From Bacillota bacterium (GTDB taxonomy: Bacteria > Bacillota_I > Bacilli_A > RF39 > UBA660), in contig JAEWOE010000007.1 of NCBI GenBank assembly GCA_023460995.1, positions 112,015 to 176,014 of the forward strand: a stretch of 64,000 nucleotides of DNA, read 5' to 3'. Below are positions 1 through 8,109 of this stretch, in pieces. The translations under genes were made by a program, and so were the position numbers. How positions within the stretch are numbered: position 1 is the first letter of the stretch; every line of letters begins with the position of its first letter. The notes beneath the pieces are model-generated. The model was not told the origin of the DNA, searched no databases, and saw only the letters and a program-made list of their open reading frames with translations.

Positions 1-152
1 TTAACTCTTCTATTAGGTTTAACAGGTATAATTCTCTCTGTAAAAATATCATCGCATACAGGGCATATATAAATCCTGTGTTTAACTCCGTTTTCTATAC
101 AAGTATCTAGTCCATCTTGATATTCTGCTGAACTGCAATTCTGGCATTTCAT
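1..152 (-). CDS. Zinc-ribbon protein (C-terminus beyond window edge)
   Basis: The reading frame starts at ATG (150-152) behind AAGGAG-like sequence and is still open at base 1, so only about 50 residues are visible. It begins MKCQNC and has a second pair in YICPVCDD, giving two CxxC knuckles about 30 residues apart, the usual spacing of a single zinc ribbon. Small zinc ribbons are frequent among the minus-strand genes here. Function unknown; the zinc fold is inferred from the cysteines only. Confidence 0.6.
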   Translation of the reverse strand, partial: MKCQNCSSAEYQDGLDTCIENGVKHRIYICPVCDDIFTERIIPVKPNRRV

Positions 153-207
153 TACTAATCACTCTCCTTTTATATTAATAATACAAAATACTATTGTATT
201 CAAATTA

Positions 208-327
208 TCAATTAACTTCCCATTTACCACATTTTAAGCATTTTCTATTTGTTATTCCTGTAATACCGCCCCATTTGTGAAATGGTTTATATGTGTGTCC
301 AAAAAAGAAACATATTATTTTTATCAT
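208..327 (-). CDS. 39-aa hypothetical protein with one CxxC
   Basis: The ORF starts MIKIICFFFGHTYKPF, with GGAAGG placed correctly upstream, and ends in RKCLKCGKWEVN. One CxxC plus His and Cys residues earlier in the chain could hold a metal ion. Spacing and strand match its neighbours in the early operon. No family recognised. Confidence 0.5.
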   Translation of the reverse strand: MIKIICFFFGHTYKPFHKWGGITGITNRKCLKCGKWEVN

Positions 328-391
328 ATTATTTTCCTTCCATCTCAACATAATAAAATGAGTATTTTGTCGTAAAATAATTTTTATAACT

Positions 392-604
392 TTATAAAAT
401 CTCTAAATTTGTTTTACAGTCAATCATTTCATATTCTTTGCTCCTTGTATATTCCTTTACCTCGGCAATATATATGCATTCTTCAGCGTATGCTCCGTCT
501 TCAATATCTTGTTTAAATTCATTATATTTTTCTCTTGCATCTTCCTCATTTGCAAATTTATAAACACTTGGATAATACTCTATATCATGCCCAACAATCC
601 ACAT
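392..604 (-). CDS. 70-aa hypothetical protein
   Basis: ATG preceded by AGGAGAG. The sequence is rich in Tyr, Glu and Lys; residues 15-36 (SVYKFANEEDAREKYNEFK) read as a phage-type amphipathic segment after a short beta-like start. It is an acidic cytosolic protein without signal peptide or membrane segment. It belongs to the same minus-strand run as the genes on either side. Function unknown. Confidence 0.65.
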   Translation of the reverse strand: MWIVGHDIEYYPSVYKFANEEDAREKYNEFKQDIEDGAYAEECIYIAEVKEYTRSKEYEMIDCKTNLEIL

Positions 605-649
605 GACTTCACTCTCCTATCATAATCAAATCAAAGTTTGATGCTAAAA

Positions 650-871
650 TTATTTAAGCCATTTATTACGTTCTTCTTCCATTAATATATTTGCTTCAGC
701 ATTTTTAAGAGTTTGAAAATACATATTCAATCTATCAAAATCTCTATCTGTTTTAGTATGTCTTATAGCATCTCTTACTTTAGACATTTGTTCTCTAATT
801 TCCTTAACGGTTTTAAAATCCAGAATATATTTTCCATCGTTACCTAAAAATTGTTCATCAATTTTACTCAT
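650..871 (-). CDS. 73-aa predicted helical protein
   Basis: ATG with AGGAG at proper spacing. From about residue 18 the chain is almost wholly helical and charged (KTVKEIREQMSKVRDAIRHTK, cut here for length, then further helix), suggesting a helical hairpin or short coiled coil. No catalytic motif. Part of the early minus-strand operon; function unknown. Confidence 0.65.
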   Translation of the reverse strand: MSKIDEQFLGNDGKYILDFKTVKEIREQMSKVRDAIRHTKTDRDFDRLNMYFQTLKNAEANILMEEERNKWLK

Positions 872-902
872 AACAAACTCCTATCATCACAAAATCTTCG
901 TT

Positions 903-1136
903 TTATTTAATTGACTTAATAGTATCTTTAGATTTTCTATAATACCTTTTTCTTACTTCATTTATAAACTTTTTGGCATTATCAATACCTATAAAATTTG
1001 TAACTTGAATATTTGCACCTTCGAATATAACTTTAGCTCTTGTCATAGATACATTATATTCTAAGGTTAACATCTCAGGAGATAGATTATTTGCTAATAT
1101 AACATTACATGTTTCTTCTACACTACTACTTCTCAT
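903..1136 (-). CDS. 77-aa hypothetical protein
   Basis: ATG preceded by AAGGGGG. Residues 2-30 (SSSVEETCNVILANNLSP...) look like a small helical domain, and the C-terminus is very basic (RKRYYRKSKDTIKSIK), which would suit nucleic-acid binding. That function is only an inference from charge. Spacing to neighbours is short, consistent with co-transcription. Confidence 0.65.
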   Translation of the reverse strand: MRSSSVEETCNVILANNLSPEMLTLEYNVSMTRAKVIFEGANIQVTNFIGIDNAKKFINEVRKRYYRKSKDTIKSIK

Positions 1137-1182
1137 AATTAAATCCCCCTTAAAAGAAAATTAAAACAAAACTACATATTCA

Positions 1183-1341
1183 TCACATATTCTCAATTTC
1201 TTCTAAATAACATTTTATATCTTCCTGTCTATTTTTAATTAATTGGGTTATACCCTTCTTCTCATTTTTAAGTGTTTTAATTTCATCCTTCAATTGCTTA
1301 ATAATTTCTTTTCTATCATTTATTTCTTCTTGGTTTAACAT
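1183..1341 (-). CDS. 52-aa coiled-coil protein
   Basis: A short frame starting MLNQEEINDRKEIIKQL behind GGAGATAATT. Nearly the whole chain is one charged helix with hydrophobic residues in heptad-like spacing, ending YLEEIENM. Probably a small coiled-coil. The good ribosome site and fit in the operon support it as a gene; function unknown. Confidence 0.6.
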   Translation of the reverse strand: MLNQEEINDRKEIIKQLKDEIKTLKNEKKGITQLIKNRQEDIKCYLEEIENM

Positions 1342-1374
1342 AATTATCTCCTCTCATATTTAAAACGAAATTAC

Positions 1375-1539
1375 TTATTCTGTTAACTTCTTTATTTCCT
1401 TATTTCTGGCATAGGTAAAACTTTCTGAATTAGAATATTTTATCTTGTACCATAAACCATTAGATTCTTGCTTCTTGCTAACTATTATTCCTGTTACATT
1501 CCCAATTTTAACTTCTTCACCTATTTTAAATCTTTTCAT
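1375..1539 (-). CDS. 54-aa SH3-like small protein
   Basis: Frame starts MKRFKIGEEVKIGNVTGIIV with GAGGTGA upstream. The pattern 'F+xGdxVxIG..G.I', followed by alternating strands and KYSNSESFTYARNKEI, resembles small SH3/KOW-type barrels common in phage genomes (short five-stranded proteins of 50-70 residues). The fold is inferred from this pattern, not from a search. No catalytic residues. Confidence 0.6.
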   Translation of the reverse strand: MKRFKIGEEVKIGNVTGIIVSKKQESNGLWYKIKYSNSESFTYARNKEIKKLTE

Positions 1540-1568
1540 TTTAAAGTCACCTCAAATTTGAAACAGAA

Positions 1569-1796
1569 TCACTCTTCTATAATGTTCTCACTTCTCATAA
1601 CACTAATTTTATATTCAATTTGACTTAATGCATTATTTATACCTAATTTTTTACCTTCCTTAATTCCTTCTTCTTTCGCATTTTCACATGCTTCAAATAC
1701 AATTTTTTGTATCGTATTTTTTAATTGAGAATTTAATGCAATACCTTCTTCTTCTAATATATTAACTATATCATTGCCAAATATCATATTATTCAT
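1569..1796 (-). CDS. 75-aa hypothetical protein
   Basis: First gene after a consensus promoter (1837-1865); start ATG behind GGAGTG. Acidic N-terminal helical half (NDIVNILEEEGIALNSQLK) and a Glu/Lys-rich centre (EACENAKEEGIKEGKKLG). No metal motif or membrane segment. It probably opens the transcription unit that runs to the left edge of the window. Confidence 0.65.
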   Translation of the reverse strand: MNNMIFGNDIVNILEEEGIALNSQLKNTIQKIVFEACENAKEEGIKEGKKLGINNALSQIEYKISVMRSENIIEE

Positions 1797-1836
1797 ATAT
1801 TCAACACTCCAATCTGTAATTTATTTCCTTGACTAT

Positions 1837-1865
1837 AGTATATCACCTTACATTTAGTATGTCAA
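1837..1865 (-). promoter_or_regulatory. sigma-A promoter for the 1.8-kb to left-edge operon
   Basis: Read on the minus strand: TTGACA (1860-1865), 17-bp spacer, TATACT (1837-1842). CTTGAC at the -35 is mirrored by GTCAAG just after the -10, an inverted repeat that could be an operator. Confidence 0.8.
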
Positions 1866-1913
1866 GATATAAAATAAATTATTTTTATATCTTATAAATA
1901 GTTTTTAGCAAAA

Positions 1914-2156
1914 TTAATCAGGTCTTTTACAGCTAGGATATTTGGTTATATGACTTTCATAACCCATATAGTATCCCTGTTCATTAGCATCACCAACAAG
2001 ATATCCCCTTATTACTTTACCGTTATCGGTAATAATTACAGTATCTCCATCATGATTTTCAACTACATTTACTGGCTCTAATTCTACAGGAGTAAGTTTA
2101 CCTGCGTGAGTTATAATCCAATTAATTTGTTTACCACATACTTGACATTTAGCCAT
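1914..2156 (-). CDS. 80-aa zinc-binding protein
   Basis: ATG behind AAGGAG. An N-terminal CxxC (MAKCQVCGKQINW) is followed by a beta-rich segment containing DGDTVIITDNGKVIRGYLVG and a final Cys near the C-terminus (YPSCKRPD). The arrangement suggests a zinc ribbon wrapped around a small beta domain. It ends just upstream of the 1.84-kb promoter, so it belongs to a separate unit from the genes to its left. Function unknown. Confidence 0.65.
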   Translation of the reverse strand: MAKCQVCGKQINWIITHAGKLTPVELEPVNVVENHDGDTVIITDNGKVIRGYLVGDANEQGYYMGYESHITKYPSCKRPD

Positions 2157-2221
2157 AAAGAAACTCCTTATAATTGATGTTAATAGTATAACATGAATAT
2201 ATGGTACATGGAATCCGTCAT

Positions 2222-2377
2222 TTATTCAGTCGTTTCTATATCAGGGTTATCCATAGGAGAAATATATTCCTCGCCACATTCACACCTAAAAGAATAATAT
2301 CCTCGATTCTCAAGTTTTTTATCATTAAAATAATTACCTTGTTTACTACAAGTAGGACACATTAATGTTATTTTCAA
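2222..2377 (-). CDS. 51-aa zinc ribbon
   Basis: Starts at TTG (2375-2377), eight bases after GAGGGGAG; an in-frame ATG lies five codons in but has no ribosome site of its own. MKITLMCPTCSKQGNYF gives the first CxxC and FRCECGEEY the second, a classical single zinc ribbon. Likely nucleic-acid or protein binding by analogy with such folds; the partner is unknown. Confidence 0.6.
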   Translation of the reverse strand: MKITLMCPTCSKQGNYFNDKKLENRGYYSFRCECGEEYISPMDNPDIETTE

Positions 2378-2418
2378 TTATATTCTCCCCTCATTAATAA
2401 GTGAATTGAATTCACATT

Positions 2419-2589
2419 TTATCTACAATTTAATCTTACTTGCTCAATTAAATCATTTATAATATCAAGTTTAACAGAATCTTTAGGATTAATATTAGTC
2501 CAATTTTGAGCATTTTGTATTAATTCAATAGCTTTTAATAAACTTTCATTACAATTAAGTCCTGCTTTAAATTCATACCATTCTTCCAT
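2419..2589 (-). CDS. 56-aa hypothetical protein
   Basis: The frame is open further upstream, but GGAGG lies seven bases before the ATG at 2587-2589, giving MEEWYEFKAGLNCNESLLK. The predicted protein is mostly helical with an acidic start and basic end. The longer reading would overlap the gene at 2624 and lacks a ribosome site. Function unknown. Confidence 0.6.
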   Translation of the reverse strand: MEEWYEFKAGLNCNESLLKAIELIQNAQNWTNINPKDSVKLDIINDLIEQVRLNCR

Positions 2590-2623
2590 ATAATATTCCT
2601 CCACTTTCAATGAAACTCGCAAT

Positions 2624-3295
2624 TTATAACATTTCAACAAATTCTGTAAATTGAACAAAATTTCCATACTTTTTATCTTTATTCATTCCACTAAAATTAG
2701 AATCAACTGCTACGCTGTTTATTTGATTTGTATTTAATTTATTTGACTCTTCTAATAAATTAGTCATTTCTATTGTTAACTTATTATATAATTCTTGCAT
2801 ATCATTTACCGCATACTCCGCATTCTCAACATTTTTTAATATATTCTTTAAGTCACTAACTGAACGTATTCTTATTGTTTTATAAGGAATAACAGAGTTA
2901 ATTATAATTTCGGATATACTATATTGTGCAATAGTTGGACGAAGAAGTATGTTCTTTGTATCGTCAGATGGTTTGTTTTGTAAGAATCTTATATCATCAA
3001 ATTTGTCTTCATCAATTGATAATTCAAATTCTAAGTCATAAAAGTTAGCACATACTCTTTTATATTTACTCATTGGAGTTGAGTATGATTTTCTTTCTTC
3101 CTTGATATCAAAATTTTCTTCTTTAAAAATTCGCTTGAATTCATTGATAGTGTTATCTCTCCATATTATAAATAATTTTTTATATAACTCATCATAATTT
3201 TTATACTCTAATAAAAAATCATTAATTAATTTCATTAGAATAGTTTTTGTTTCTCCGTAAGCCTTTGCTTCAATTGCCTTTTCTTTTAAGTTCAT
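2624..3295 (-). CDS. 223-aa hypothetical protein
   Basis: ATG behind AGGAGG; one of the larger proteins in the first 8 kb and first gene after a promoter at 3326-3354. The chain alternates helical and mixed segments: helix-rich residues 1-60, a beta-rich middle (about 70-130, with SKYKRVCANFYDLEFELS), then a predicted coiled-coil near residues 145-190. No nucleotide-binding loop, metal cluster, signal peptide or membrane segment was found. Function unknown. Confidence 0.7.
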   Translation of the reverse strand: MNLKEKAIEAKAYGETKTILMKLINDFLLEYKNYDELYKKLFIIWRDNTINEFKRIFKEENFDIKEERKSYSTPMSKYKRVCANFYDLEFELSIDEDKFDDIRFLQNKPSDDTKNILLRPTIAQYSISEIIINSVIPYKTIRIRSVSDLKNILKNVENAEYAVNDMQELYNKLTIEMTNLLEESNKLNTNQINSVAVDSNFSGMNKDKKYGNFVQFTEFVEML

Positions 3296-3325
3296 AAATT
3301 ATACCTCCTAAATTTATATACTAGT

Positions 3326-3354
3326 ATTATACCATATATTTACTTTATGACCAA
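3326..3354 (-). promoter_or_regulatory. Probable sigma-A promoter for the 3.3-kb gene
   Basis: Minus strand: TTGGTC (3349-3354), 17-bp spacer ending TATGG, TATAAT (3326-3331). The -10 is perfect and the -35 is partial. It reads into the gene starting at 3295. Confidence 0.65.
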
Positions 3355-3374
3355 ATAACCAATTTAAGTGGTTT

Positions 3375-3608
3375 TCAATCATATATAAGCTCTCCAATAT
3401 AAACCCCATTCAAGCTTGCAACCTTTACTTGAGAATTATAAACAGATAAATCACAAAGTCTTTCAACTTCGTCATAATTTTTCTCTGACATAGCCCTATA
3501 TTTTCTACATTCTAATTCTAAATCCTTTATTTGTTGTTTTAAAATCCTATTTTCTGTTACAACATCAGCCATTCCAAGTATAATTTCTTCAATATCATTT
3601 CTTTTCAT
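3375..3608 (-). CDS. 77-aa protein with coiled-coil segment
   Basis: ATG behind GAGGAAG. Residues 15-48 form a charged heptad-like helix (NRILKQQIKDLELECRKYRA), then a short beta-like tail. Probably oligomeric. Located at the end of a unit, just before the 3.3-kb promoter. Function unknown. Confidence 0.6.
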   Translation of the reverse strand: MKRNDIEEIILGMADVVTENRILKQQIKDLELECRKYRAMSEKNYDEVERLCDLSVYNSQVKVASLNGVYIGELIYD

Positions 3609-3677
3609 ATTTTTTATTTCTTCCTCTCTTATGATGAAATATCGTTTTTATTTTGTTTAAATTCATTAACCATTTAG

Positions 3678-3899
3678 TTAGATTTCTATAGGACATCCAC
3701 AATTACAATATTTAAAATCTGATGTATAATATCCAGAATTTGTACATTCGTAACACAAAAACTTTCCACATTCAGGACATATTATTTCAACTTTATTTCC
3801 ACACTCGCAAATAAATAAATCTTTGTTATTGGTTGATTTCTCATCACCTTTTAAATGAATTTCATCACTTCTACAATCAGGACAAATTAATTTTATCAT
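3678..3899 (-). CDS. 73-aa double zinc-ribbon protein
   Basis: The chain has CPDC, CECG, CPECGKFLCYEC and CNCG, enough cysteines for two zinc ribbons in tandem. ATG lies seven bases after AAGGAG and overlaps the stop of the upstream gene by four bases (ATGA), implying translational coupling. Zinc binding is inferred from cysteine spacing; a role in binding nucleic acid or protein is possible but not shown. Confidence 0.7.
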   Translation of the reverse strand: MIKLICPDCRSDEIHLKGDEKSTNNKDLFICECGNKVEIICPECGKFLCYECTNSGYYTSDFKYCNCGCPIEI

Positions 3900-4189
3900 G
3901 TAATTACTCCTTTCATAAATTCATCTACAGGTATAGGTCTATTACCTAAAATTACACTTGCTTGTTCTATGTCATTGCCATATTTCCATTTCAAAGATAA
4001 TTTCTTTGTACGTTTGTAAATACAAAATAATTTTTTAACATCAGTGTCATCTTCTTTAACTTCTGTTACGTAAGCAACATCGACATCATATTTCTTTAAT
4101 AGGTCAATGGTTTCTTTAATCTTATGAAACTCAACCAGATTGTTTCTAAATTCCATATTTTTTGTGTAACTTAAAATATAAAGTGCCAT
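3896..4189 (-). CDS. 97-aa hypothetical protein, coupled to the zinc-ribbon gene
   Basis: Start taken at ATG 4187-4189 (MALYILSYTKNMEFRNN), eleven bases after AAAGG; a GTG nine bases upstream is too close to that site. Mixed alpha/beta sequence with basic segment KRTKKLSLKWKYG. The 3' end overlaps the next gene by four bases, so the two are probably made together. No known family. Confidence 0.6.
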   Translation of the reverse strand: MALYILSYTKNMEFRNNLVEFHKIKETIDLLKKYDVDVAYVTEVKEDDTDVKKLFCIYKRTKKLSLKWKYGNDIEQASVILGNRPIPVDEFMKGVIT

Positions 4190-4248
4190 ATACTTCACAA
4201 CCTTTCTGTCATATCATTTTTAATAGAACTGTTCTTTTATTTGGTTTC

Positions 4249-4488
4249 TTATTTATCTATTAATGGCATAATGCCATATTCTTTAAACATAGATTCTTTT
4301 GTTTTTAGAAGATTATTTTTACTTGCATACTCTGTTCCATCTATAGGGCAGTCATACTGGTCATATATAACAAACGTATACAATTTAATATTATGGTCAT
4401 AAAAGTAAATAATTTTTGCAGGCTTAGATTCTTCGTGTTGTGTTATAGGTACTTCAATCATTTTATCAGATAATATAATCTTCTTCAT
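4249..4488 (-). CDS. 79-aa hypothetical protein
   Basis: ATG behind AAAGGTGG, with a consensus promoter just upstream at 4517-4545. Beta-rich sequence with repeated Tyr/Phe (KIIYFYDHNIKLYTFVIYDQ) and no cysteine cluster. First gene of its unit. Function unknown. Confidence 0.65.
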   Translation of the reverse strand: MKKIILSDKMIEVPITQHEESKPAKIIYFYDHNIKLYTFVIYDQYDCPIDGTEYASKNNLLKTKESMFKEYGIMPLIDK

Positions 4489-4516
4489 ATTTTTCGTACC
4501 ACCTTTCTATATACAT

Positions 4517-4545
4517 ATTATACCAGATATAAAATTGATTTGCAA
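4517..4545 (-). promoter_or_regulatory. sigma-A promoter for the 4.5-kb unit
   Basis: Minus strand: TTGCAA (4540-4545), 17-bp spacer ending TCTGG, TATAAT (4517-4522), reading into the gene at 4488. Confidence 0.7.
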
Positions 4546-4617
4546 TAGCAAATATAAATTATTTTTATATTAAATTACAAAACCAAATACTCGTTTTATC
4601 ATCTATAGTAGTACACC

Positions 4618-4986
4618 TTATTTTGAAACATCTATTAATTCATTAATATCTATATCGGATATAATACGCCTTAACGTAGTTCCAGAATATACCCTTCCAA
4701 ATCCAACATATAGATATTCATCTTTTTTATTTTCATTGCTACCAAATAATGATAATGTTGCTATTCTTTTATTATTTTTATCAAAGAATTTAACAAATAT
4801 CATACTACTAGCATAAGTAATTTTGTGTGTTCTAACTCCATGAACAGTAACCCCATTAATATCCATATTAAAATTATTTGGTTCGTCTTCTGTTGGTTGT
4901 AAAAAGTCAATTTGTTCTGGTTTATCTCTTAATAATTCATCTGCTGAAAGTTTCCTAATTTCAAAAATTCCTAATTTATTTTTCAT
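4618..4986 (-). CDS. 122-aa hypothetical protein
   Basis: Start chosen at ATG 4984-4986, nine bases after GGAGGG; five upstream codons in frame carry the ribosome site itself. The chain includes MIFVKFFDKNNKRIATLSLFG, a beta-sandwich-like stretch, and ends in an acidic tail. No catalytic or metal motif. Function unknown. Confidence 0.65.
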   Translation of the reverse strand: MKNKLGIFEIRKLSADELLRDKPEQIDFLQPTEDEPNNFNMDINGVTVHGVRTHKITYASSMIFVKFFDKNNKRIATLSLFGSNENKKDEYLYVGFGRVYSGTTLRRIISDIDINELIDVSK

Positions 4987-5004
4987 TCTAATACCCTCCA
5001 AAAT

Positions 5005-5364
5005 TTATTTATCATCTTTATCAAAAGTATCACCTGTTAGTTCACAATACCATTCCATATGTTTTTCCCAAGCTTCTTCAAACAAAGTTTTACCTGTTAA
5101 AGATTTATTTCTGCTATCAGCTTTTTCTTCATATAATATATGAAGTCTTTTTATATATTTTCGTCCTTCGTATATGGGCATTTCTATTAATTCAGCTAAT
5201 GTTGGGAATTCTCCAACCTTAATAAGAAACAACTTCAAGCATTTGTCATACTCAACATTATAGTTGTATAGTTTTAGATTACTATGCTTGTAATGTTTGT
5301 TTGGTTGTGCAAAAACTTTCTCTTGTTTAGTAATTTTCTTATTAAGATTTATAACCTTACCCAT
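5005..5364 (-). CDS. 119-aa basic hypothetical protein
   Basis: ATG behind GAAAGG. The N-terminal third is strongly basic (MGKVINLNKKITKQEKVFAQ), the rest mixed, with Trp/Tyr-rich C-terminus (EEAWEKHMEWYCELTGD). Charge would allow nucleic-acid binding, but no fold is recognised. Lies between the recombinase-like gene at 5394 and the 4.6-kb gene in one unit starting at the 6.0-kb promoter. Confidence 0.6.
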   Translation of the reverse strand: MGKVINLNKKITKQEKVFAQPNKHYKHSNLKLYNYNVEYDKCLKLFLIKVGEFPTLAELIEMPIYEGRKYIKRLHILYEEKADSRNKSLTGKTLFEEAWEKHMEWYCELTGDTFDKDDK

Positions 5365-5393
5365 ACAATCAAACCTTTCATGTTAATATTTTT

Positions 5394-5942
5394 CTATATT
5401 AACCATATTAACATTTCTTTGTTTACTTTATCAACTACATTATTGACATTGTTTTTAACTGCATGAATCATCATTGACCTTATATGAGCAAGACAATTCT
5501 TTTTAGTTGATTCTGAGCCATCTTTATTATCTCTGACATAGTTTTCAATGTCTGTTACTGTTACTGTAGCAAAATCTTTGTTACCTAAAAATTCAAGGAA
5601 TGCTCCAACATTTGGCTTATAGGTGATGAAGCTGGTCTGTTTAGCTTCAAATTCTCTTTCCAAGCTGTTATAATATTCTTGGTTGATTGGGTCAATATCA
5701 AAAGTCTTAACCCTACTTTGTGCAGATTCTATACACTTTTCGGATTTATTATATTTATATTCAAAGTGTGATATATCAAGCCCTAATTCTGCAATTTTTT
5801 CTTTAATAGCTGATTTAGTAGTTCCTACAGTGCTGTTAAATCCTAATCGGTCACATACCTCAGTATATCTTTTTGATTCCTTAACTGCATTAACAAAACT
5901 CTCAAATTCAACCTGTCTTTTACCTATAAATACTTGTGTCAT
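5394..5942 (-). CDS. Recombinase-like DNA-binding protein lacking a catalytic domain
   Basis: Start at ATG 5940-5942 (MTQVFIGKRQVEFESF), as the in-frame ATG four codons earlier lies inside the AAAGGATGG ribosome site. Residues 15-60 (YTEVCDRLGFNSTVGTTKSA ... LGLDISHF) match the helix-turn-helix repeat often joined to HNH and homing endonucleases, which typically ends 'LDTSHF'. Residues about 100-175 resemble the SAM-like core-binding domain of tyrosine recombinases (TYKPNVGAFLEFLG ... TVTDIENYV ... KKNCLAHIRSMM). There is no R-HxxR-Y catalytic domain. It may be a truncated integrase or a regulator built from binding domains. Led by a perfect promoter at 5997-6025. Confidence 0.65.
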   Translation of the reverse strand: MTQVFIGKRQVEFESFVNAVKESKRYTEVCDRLGFNSTVGTTKSAIKEKIAELGLDISHFEYKYNKSEKCIESAQSRVKTFDIDPINQEYYNSLEREFEAKQTSFITYKPNVGAFLEFLGNKDFATVTVTDIENYVRDNKDGSESTKKNCLAHIRSMMIHAVKNNVNNVVDKVNKEMLIWLI

Positions 5943-5996
5943 AATGGACACCATCCTTTCAATATGTATTGTTTACTTTCTTTACCTTACATATAC

Positions 5997-6025
5997 AGTA
6001 TACCAAACCTATGTTTTATTGTCAA
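5997..6025 (-). promoter_or_regulatory. sigma-A promoter for the recombinase-like gene unit
   Basis: Minus strand: TTGACA (6020-6025), 17-bp spacer ending TTTGG, TATACT (5997-6002), reading into the gene at 5942. Confidence 0.85.
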
Positions 6026-6087
6026 TAGATTTGTGAAAAATTATATTAATATCGCTTAATAAGTTTTCGACATGTTTCTACATGAAA

Positions 6088-6228
6088 TTATACTTTTGTA
6101 TCAACTTGATATATATAACATGTTCCTAAAATTCTTCCTAAATACTCTCTTACTATAATAGGAAATACTTCGATATCTAATTGTTCTTGTATCTTTTTAC
6201 TTAAATAATATGAACGTGAAGTAATCAA
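6088..6228 (-). pseudogene. Fragment of a small gene (possible frameshift)
   Basis: Minus-strand frame ending EYLGRILGTCYIYQVDTKV, enterable only from a TTG (6226-6228) without a clear ribosome site. A coding-like stretch (SITGYKASDWDER) just upstream is in a different frame, so this may be a gene broken by one frameshift. A short frame at about 18.0 kb ends similarly (RFRRILGTYNIKHDK). Weak evidence. Confidence 0.3.
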
Positions 6229-6282
6229 ACATGGTCTCTTTCGTCCCAATCACTAGCCTTATATCCAGTTATAGATATAATT

Positions 6283-6474
6283 TTATATTGTAAAAAACTC
6301 GTCTAAAAGAATTTTACATTCTTCTTCATTTAATGCTTTTTTAAACCAATATAGATTTAATAAAGCTTCTTCTCTAAACTTTTTAGAACCCATACCAGTC
6401 ACAGTTATTTTCCCTTTTGATTCTTTAACTGTTATTCCATAATCATCCCATTTACTACTATTGCCAGATTGATA
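6283..6474 (-). pseudogene. 3' part of a small gene split by the IS200/IS605 element
   Basis: The coding frame from YQSGNSSKWDDYGITV to the stop at 6283 is phage-like, but the frame upstream of 6474 runs into the right end of the insertion sequence (residues MELVGYEDEEAGRSLR are IS-derived). Its missing 5' part is on the other side of the element (8243-8380). Joining the two at GATTTA/TATC restores one open frame of about 110 residues. Function unknown. Confidence 0.75.
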
Positions 6475-6583
6475 GTGAACCTCCCACGACTGAAGTCGTA
6501 GGCTTCTTCCTGCTTCTTCGTCCTCGTAACCTACTAACTCCACAGGCGTAACTTCGGATAGTTCCTACCCTAGTTATATTAAT
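6475..6583 (-). ncRNA. Omega-RNA/right-end region of the IS605 element
   Basis: Sequence from the tnpB stop to the element end contains blocks GGTAGGAACTATC, ACGCCTGTGGAGTTAGTAGG and ACGAGGACGA, conserved almost exactly at 40510-40580 next to the second TnpB. In this family the tnpB 3' end and right end are transcribed as the guide RNA scaffold. The guide would begin at 6474 (TATCAATCTGGCAATA), that is in the interrupted gene. Confidence 0.7.
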
Positions 6584-7695
6584 TTATATAGTCATACTTA
6601 ATTCTCTTAATCCTCGATGTAATATATTTTTAGCAGCATTTTCATCCCTTTGATGAATAGTACCACAATTTTCACATACCCATTCTCTTATTGATAATAA
6701 TTTTACTTCTTTGTTTATAAAATCACATTCTGAACAAGTTTGCGATGATGCAAACCATCTATTAATTTTATGATATATCCTACCATACCATTGTGCTTTG
6801 TATTCTAATTGTCTGCAAAATTCACTCCATGCTACATCAGATATTCTTTTAGCAAGATGTGGATTTTTTATCATGTTCTTTACAGCTAAATCTTCGCTGA
6901 TTATTACTTGGTTTTCGTTAATAATCTTTGAAGATAACTTATGCTGAAAATCCTTTCTGATGTTGCTTATTTTCTCATGTAACCTTGCTATTTTAATTCT
7001 TTGCTTGTTCCAGTTTTTACTCCCTTTTTTCTTTTTAGCAATTTGCCTTTGTAGTTTTGCTAATTTGTTTTCATATTTTGATATTGCTTTAGGGTCTTCT
7101 ATATGGTTATCATGATTATCTATTAGAAATTCTTTTAATCCTAAATCAAAAGCATATACATTATTATTTTGTGGTAATTGTTCTATTTCAGTATCAACTA
7201 ATATAGATACAAAATATTTTCCACTCGGCATTTGCGAAATAGTAGCAGATTTTATTTTTCCATCAAACTTCCTATGTAACTTACATTTTACCAATTTAAG
7301 TTTCGGAAGTTTTATTTTATTATTATCAAAGTCTACTTCTATATTGTTGTTAGTAAAATTAGTTGTATAACTATATTTATGTGATTTTTTACTTTTAAAC
7401 TTAGGAAATCCAGAATGTTCTTTAAAAAACTTCTGAAAAGCATTATCCAAATCATAAATAGCATTAGTTAAGGCAAATTTATCTACTTCTTTAAGCCATA
7501 CAAATTCGTTTTTTAGTTCTTTATTACAATGATTATTACAACTATCTTAGACATATGTTTTTGTTCTGTTTTATATAATTCTATCTTTTTAGCAAGATAA
7601 TAATTATATACAAACCTAACACAACCAAATGTCTTAGATAGTTGTATTTTTTGTTCTTCGTTAGGATATAAACGATATTTGTATGCTTTTAACAT
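6584..7695 (-). pseudogene. tnpB: tnpB, frameshifted (RNA-guided nuclease of the IS605 element)
   Basis: The N-terminal part (MLKAYKYRLYPNEEQKIQL) starts at ATG 7693-7695 behind AGGTGAG and stops early. The rest continues in another frame from about 7540 (CNNHCNKELKNEFVWLKEV). Comparison with the intact paralogue at 39359 shows one missing base near 7541-7550. The downstream part retains the RuvC aspartate (FDLGLKEF), glutamate (ISEDLAV), zinc finger (CSEC...CENC) and final aspartate (QRDENAAKNI). Without frameshifting no full nuclease is made; a shorter product from 7450 would lack the N-terminal domain. Confidence 0.85.
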
Positions 7696-7707
7696 AGATA
7701 AACTCAC

Positions 7708-8109
7708 CTACCTTTCTTTTTGAGAATTAATATAGTTTCTTATTTGTTCTTCAGTATTTTCACTAACAGTTGCTACGAAATAAGACGGATTCCATAAATG
7801 TCCGCCCCAAAGTTGTTTCTTTAATTCTGGGTATTGTTTAAGCAATAACCTTGCACTTACACCTTTTAATGCCTTAATAATATCTGGTATATAGTGCTGT
7901 GGATTACATTCTATAAGTAAATGTATATGGTCTAAATCTCCATTGATTTCTTGTATAACAAACCCATTTTCTGTAGCAATTTTGTGTAACAATTCTACTA
8001 AAGTTTGCTCTATTTTATCACTTAATATCTTGTGTCTGTATTTTACACACCACACTATATGATATTGAATAGAATAGACATAACCACGTCCATAATGTAC
8101 TTGTGCCAT
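7708..8109 (-). CDS. tnpA: IS200/IS605 Y1 transposase TnpA
   Basis: 133 residues, the usual length. It has the HUH metal motif (GDLDHIHLLIE, about residues 58-68) and the catalytic tyrosine in the C-terminal helix (EEQIRNYINSQ, near residue 127), plus the family's opening 'Y.VQYHIVWCVKYRHK'. It excises and inserts single-stranded DNA at the hairpin-bearing ends. The stop codon adjoins the tnpB ribosome site, so tnpB would be read from the same message. It appears intact. Confidence 0.93.
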   Translation of the reverse strand: MAQVHYGRGYVYSIQYHIVWCVKYRHKILSDKIEQTLVELLHKIATENGFVIQEINGDLDHIHLLIECNPQHYIPDIIKALKGVSARLLLKQYPELKKQLWGGHLWNPSYFVATVSENTEEQIRNYINSQKER

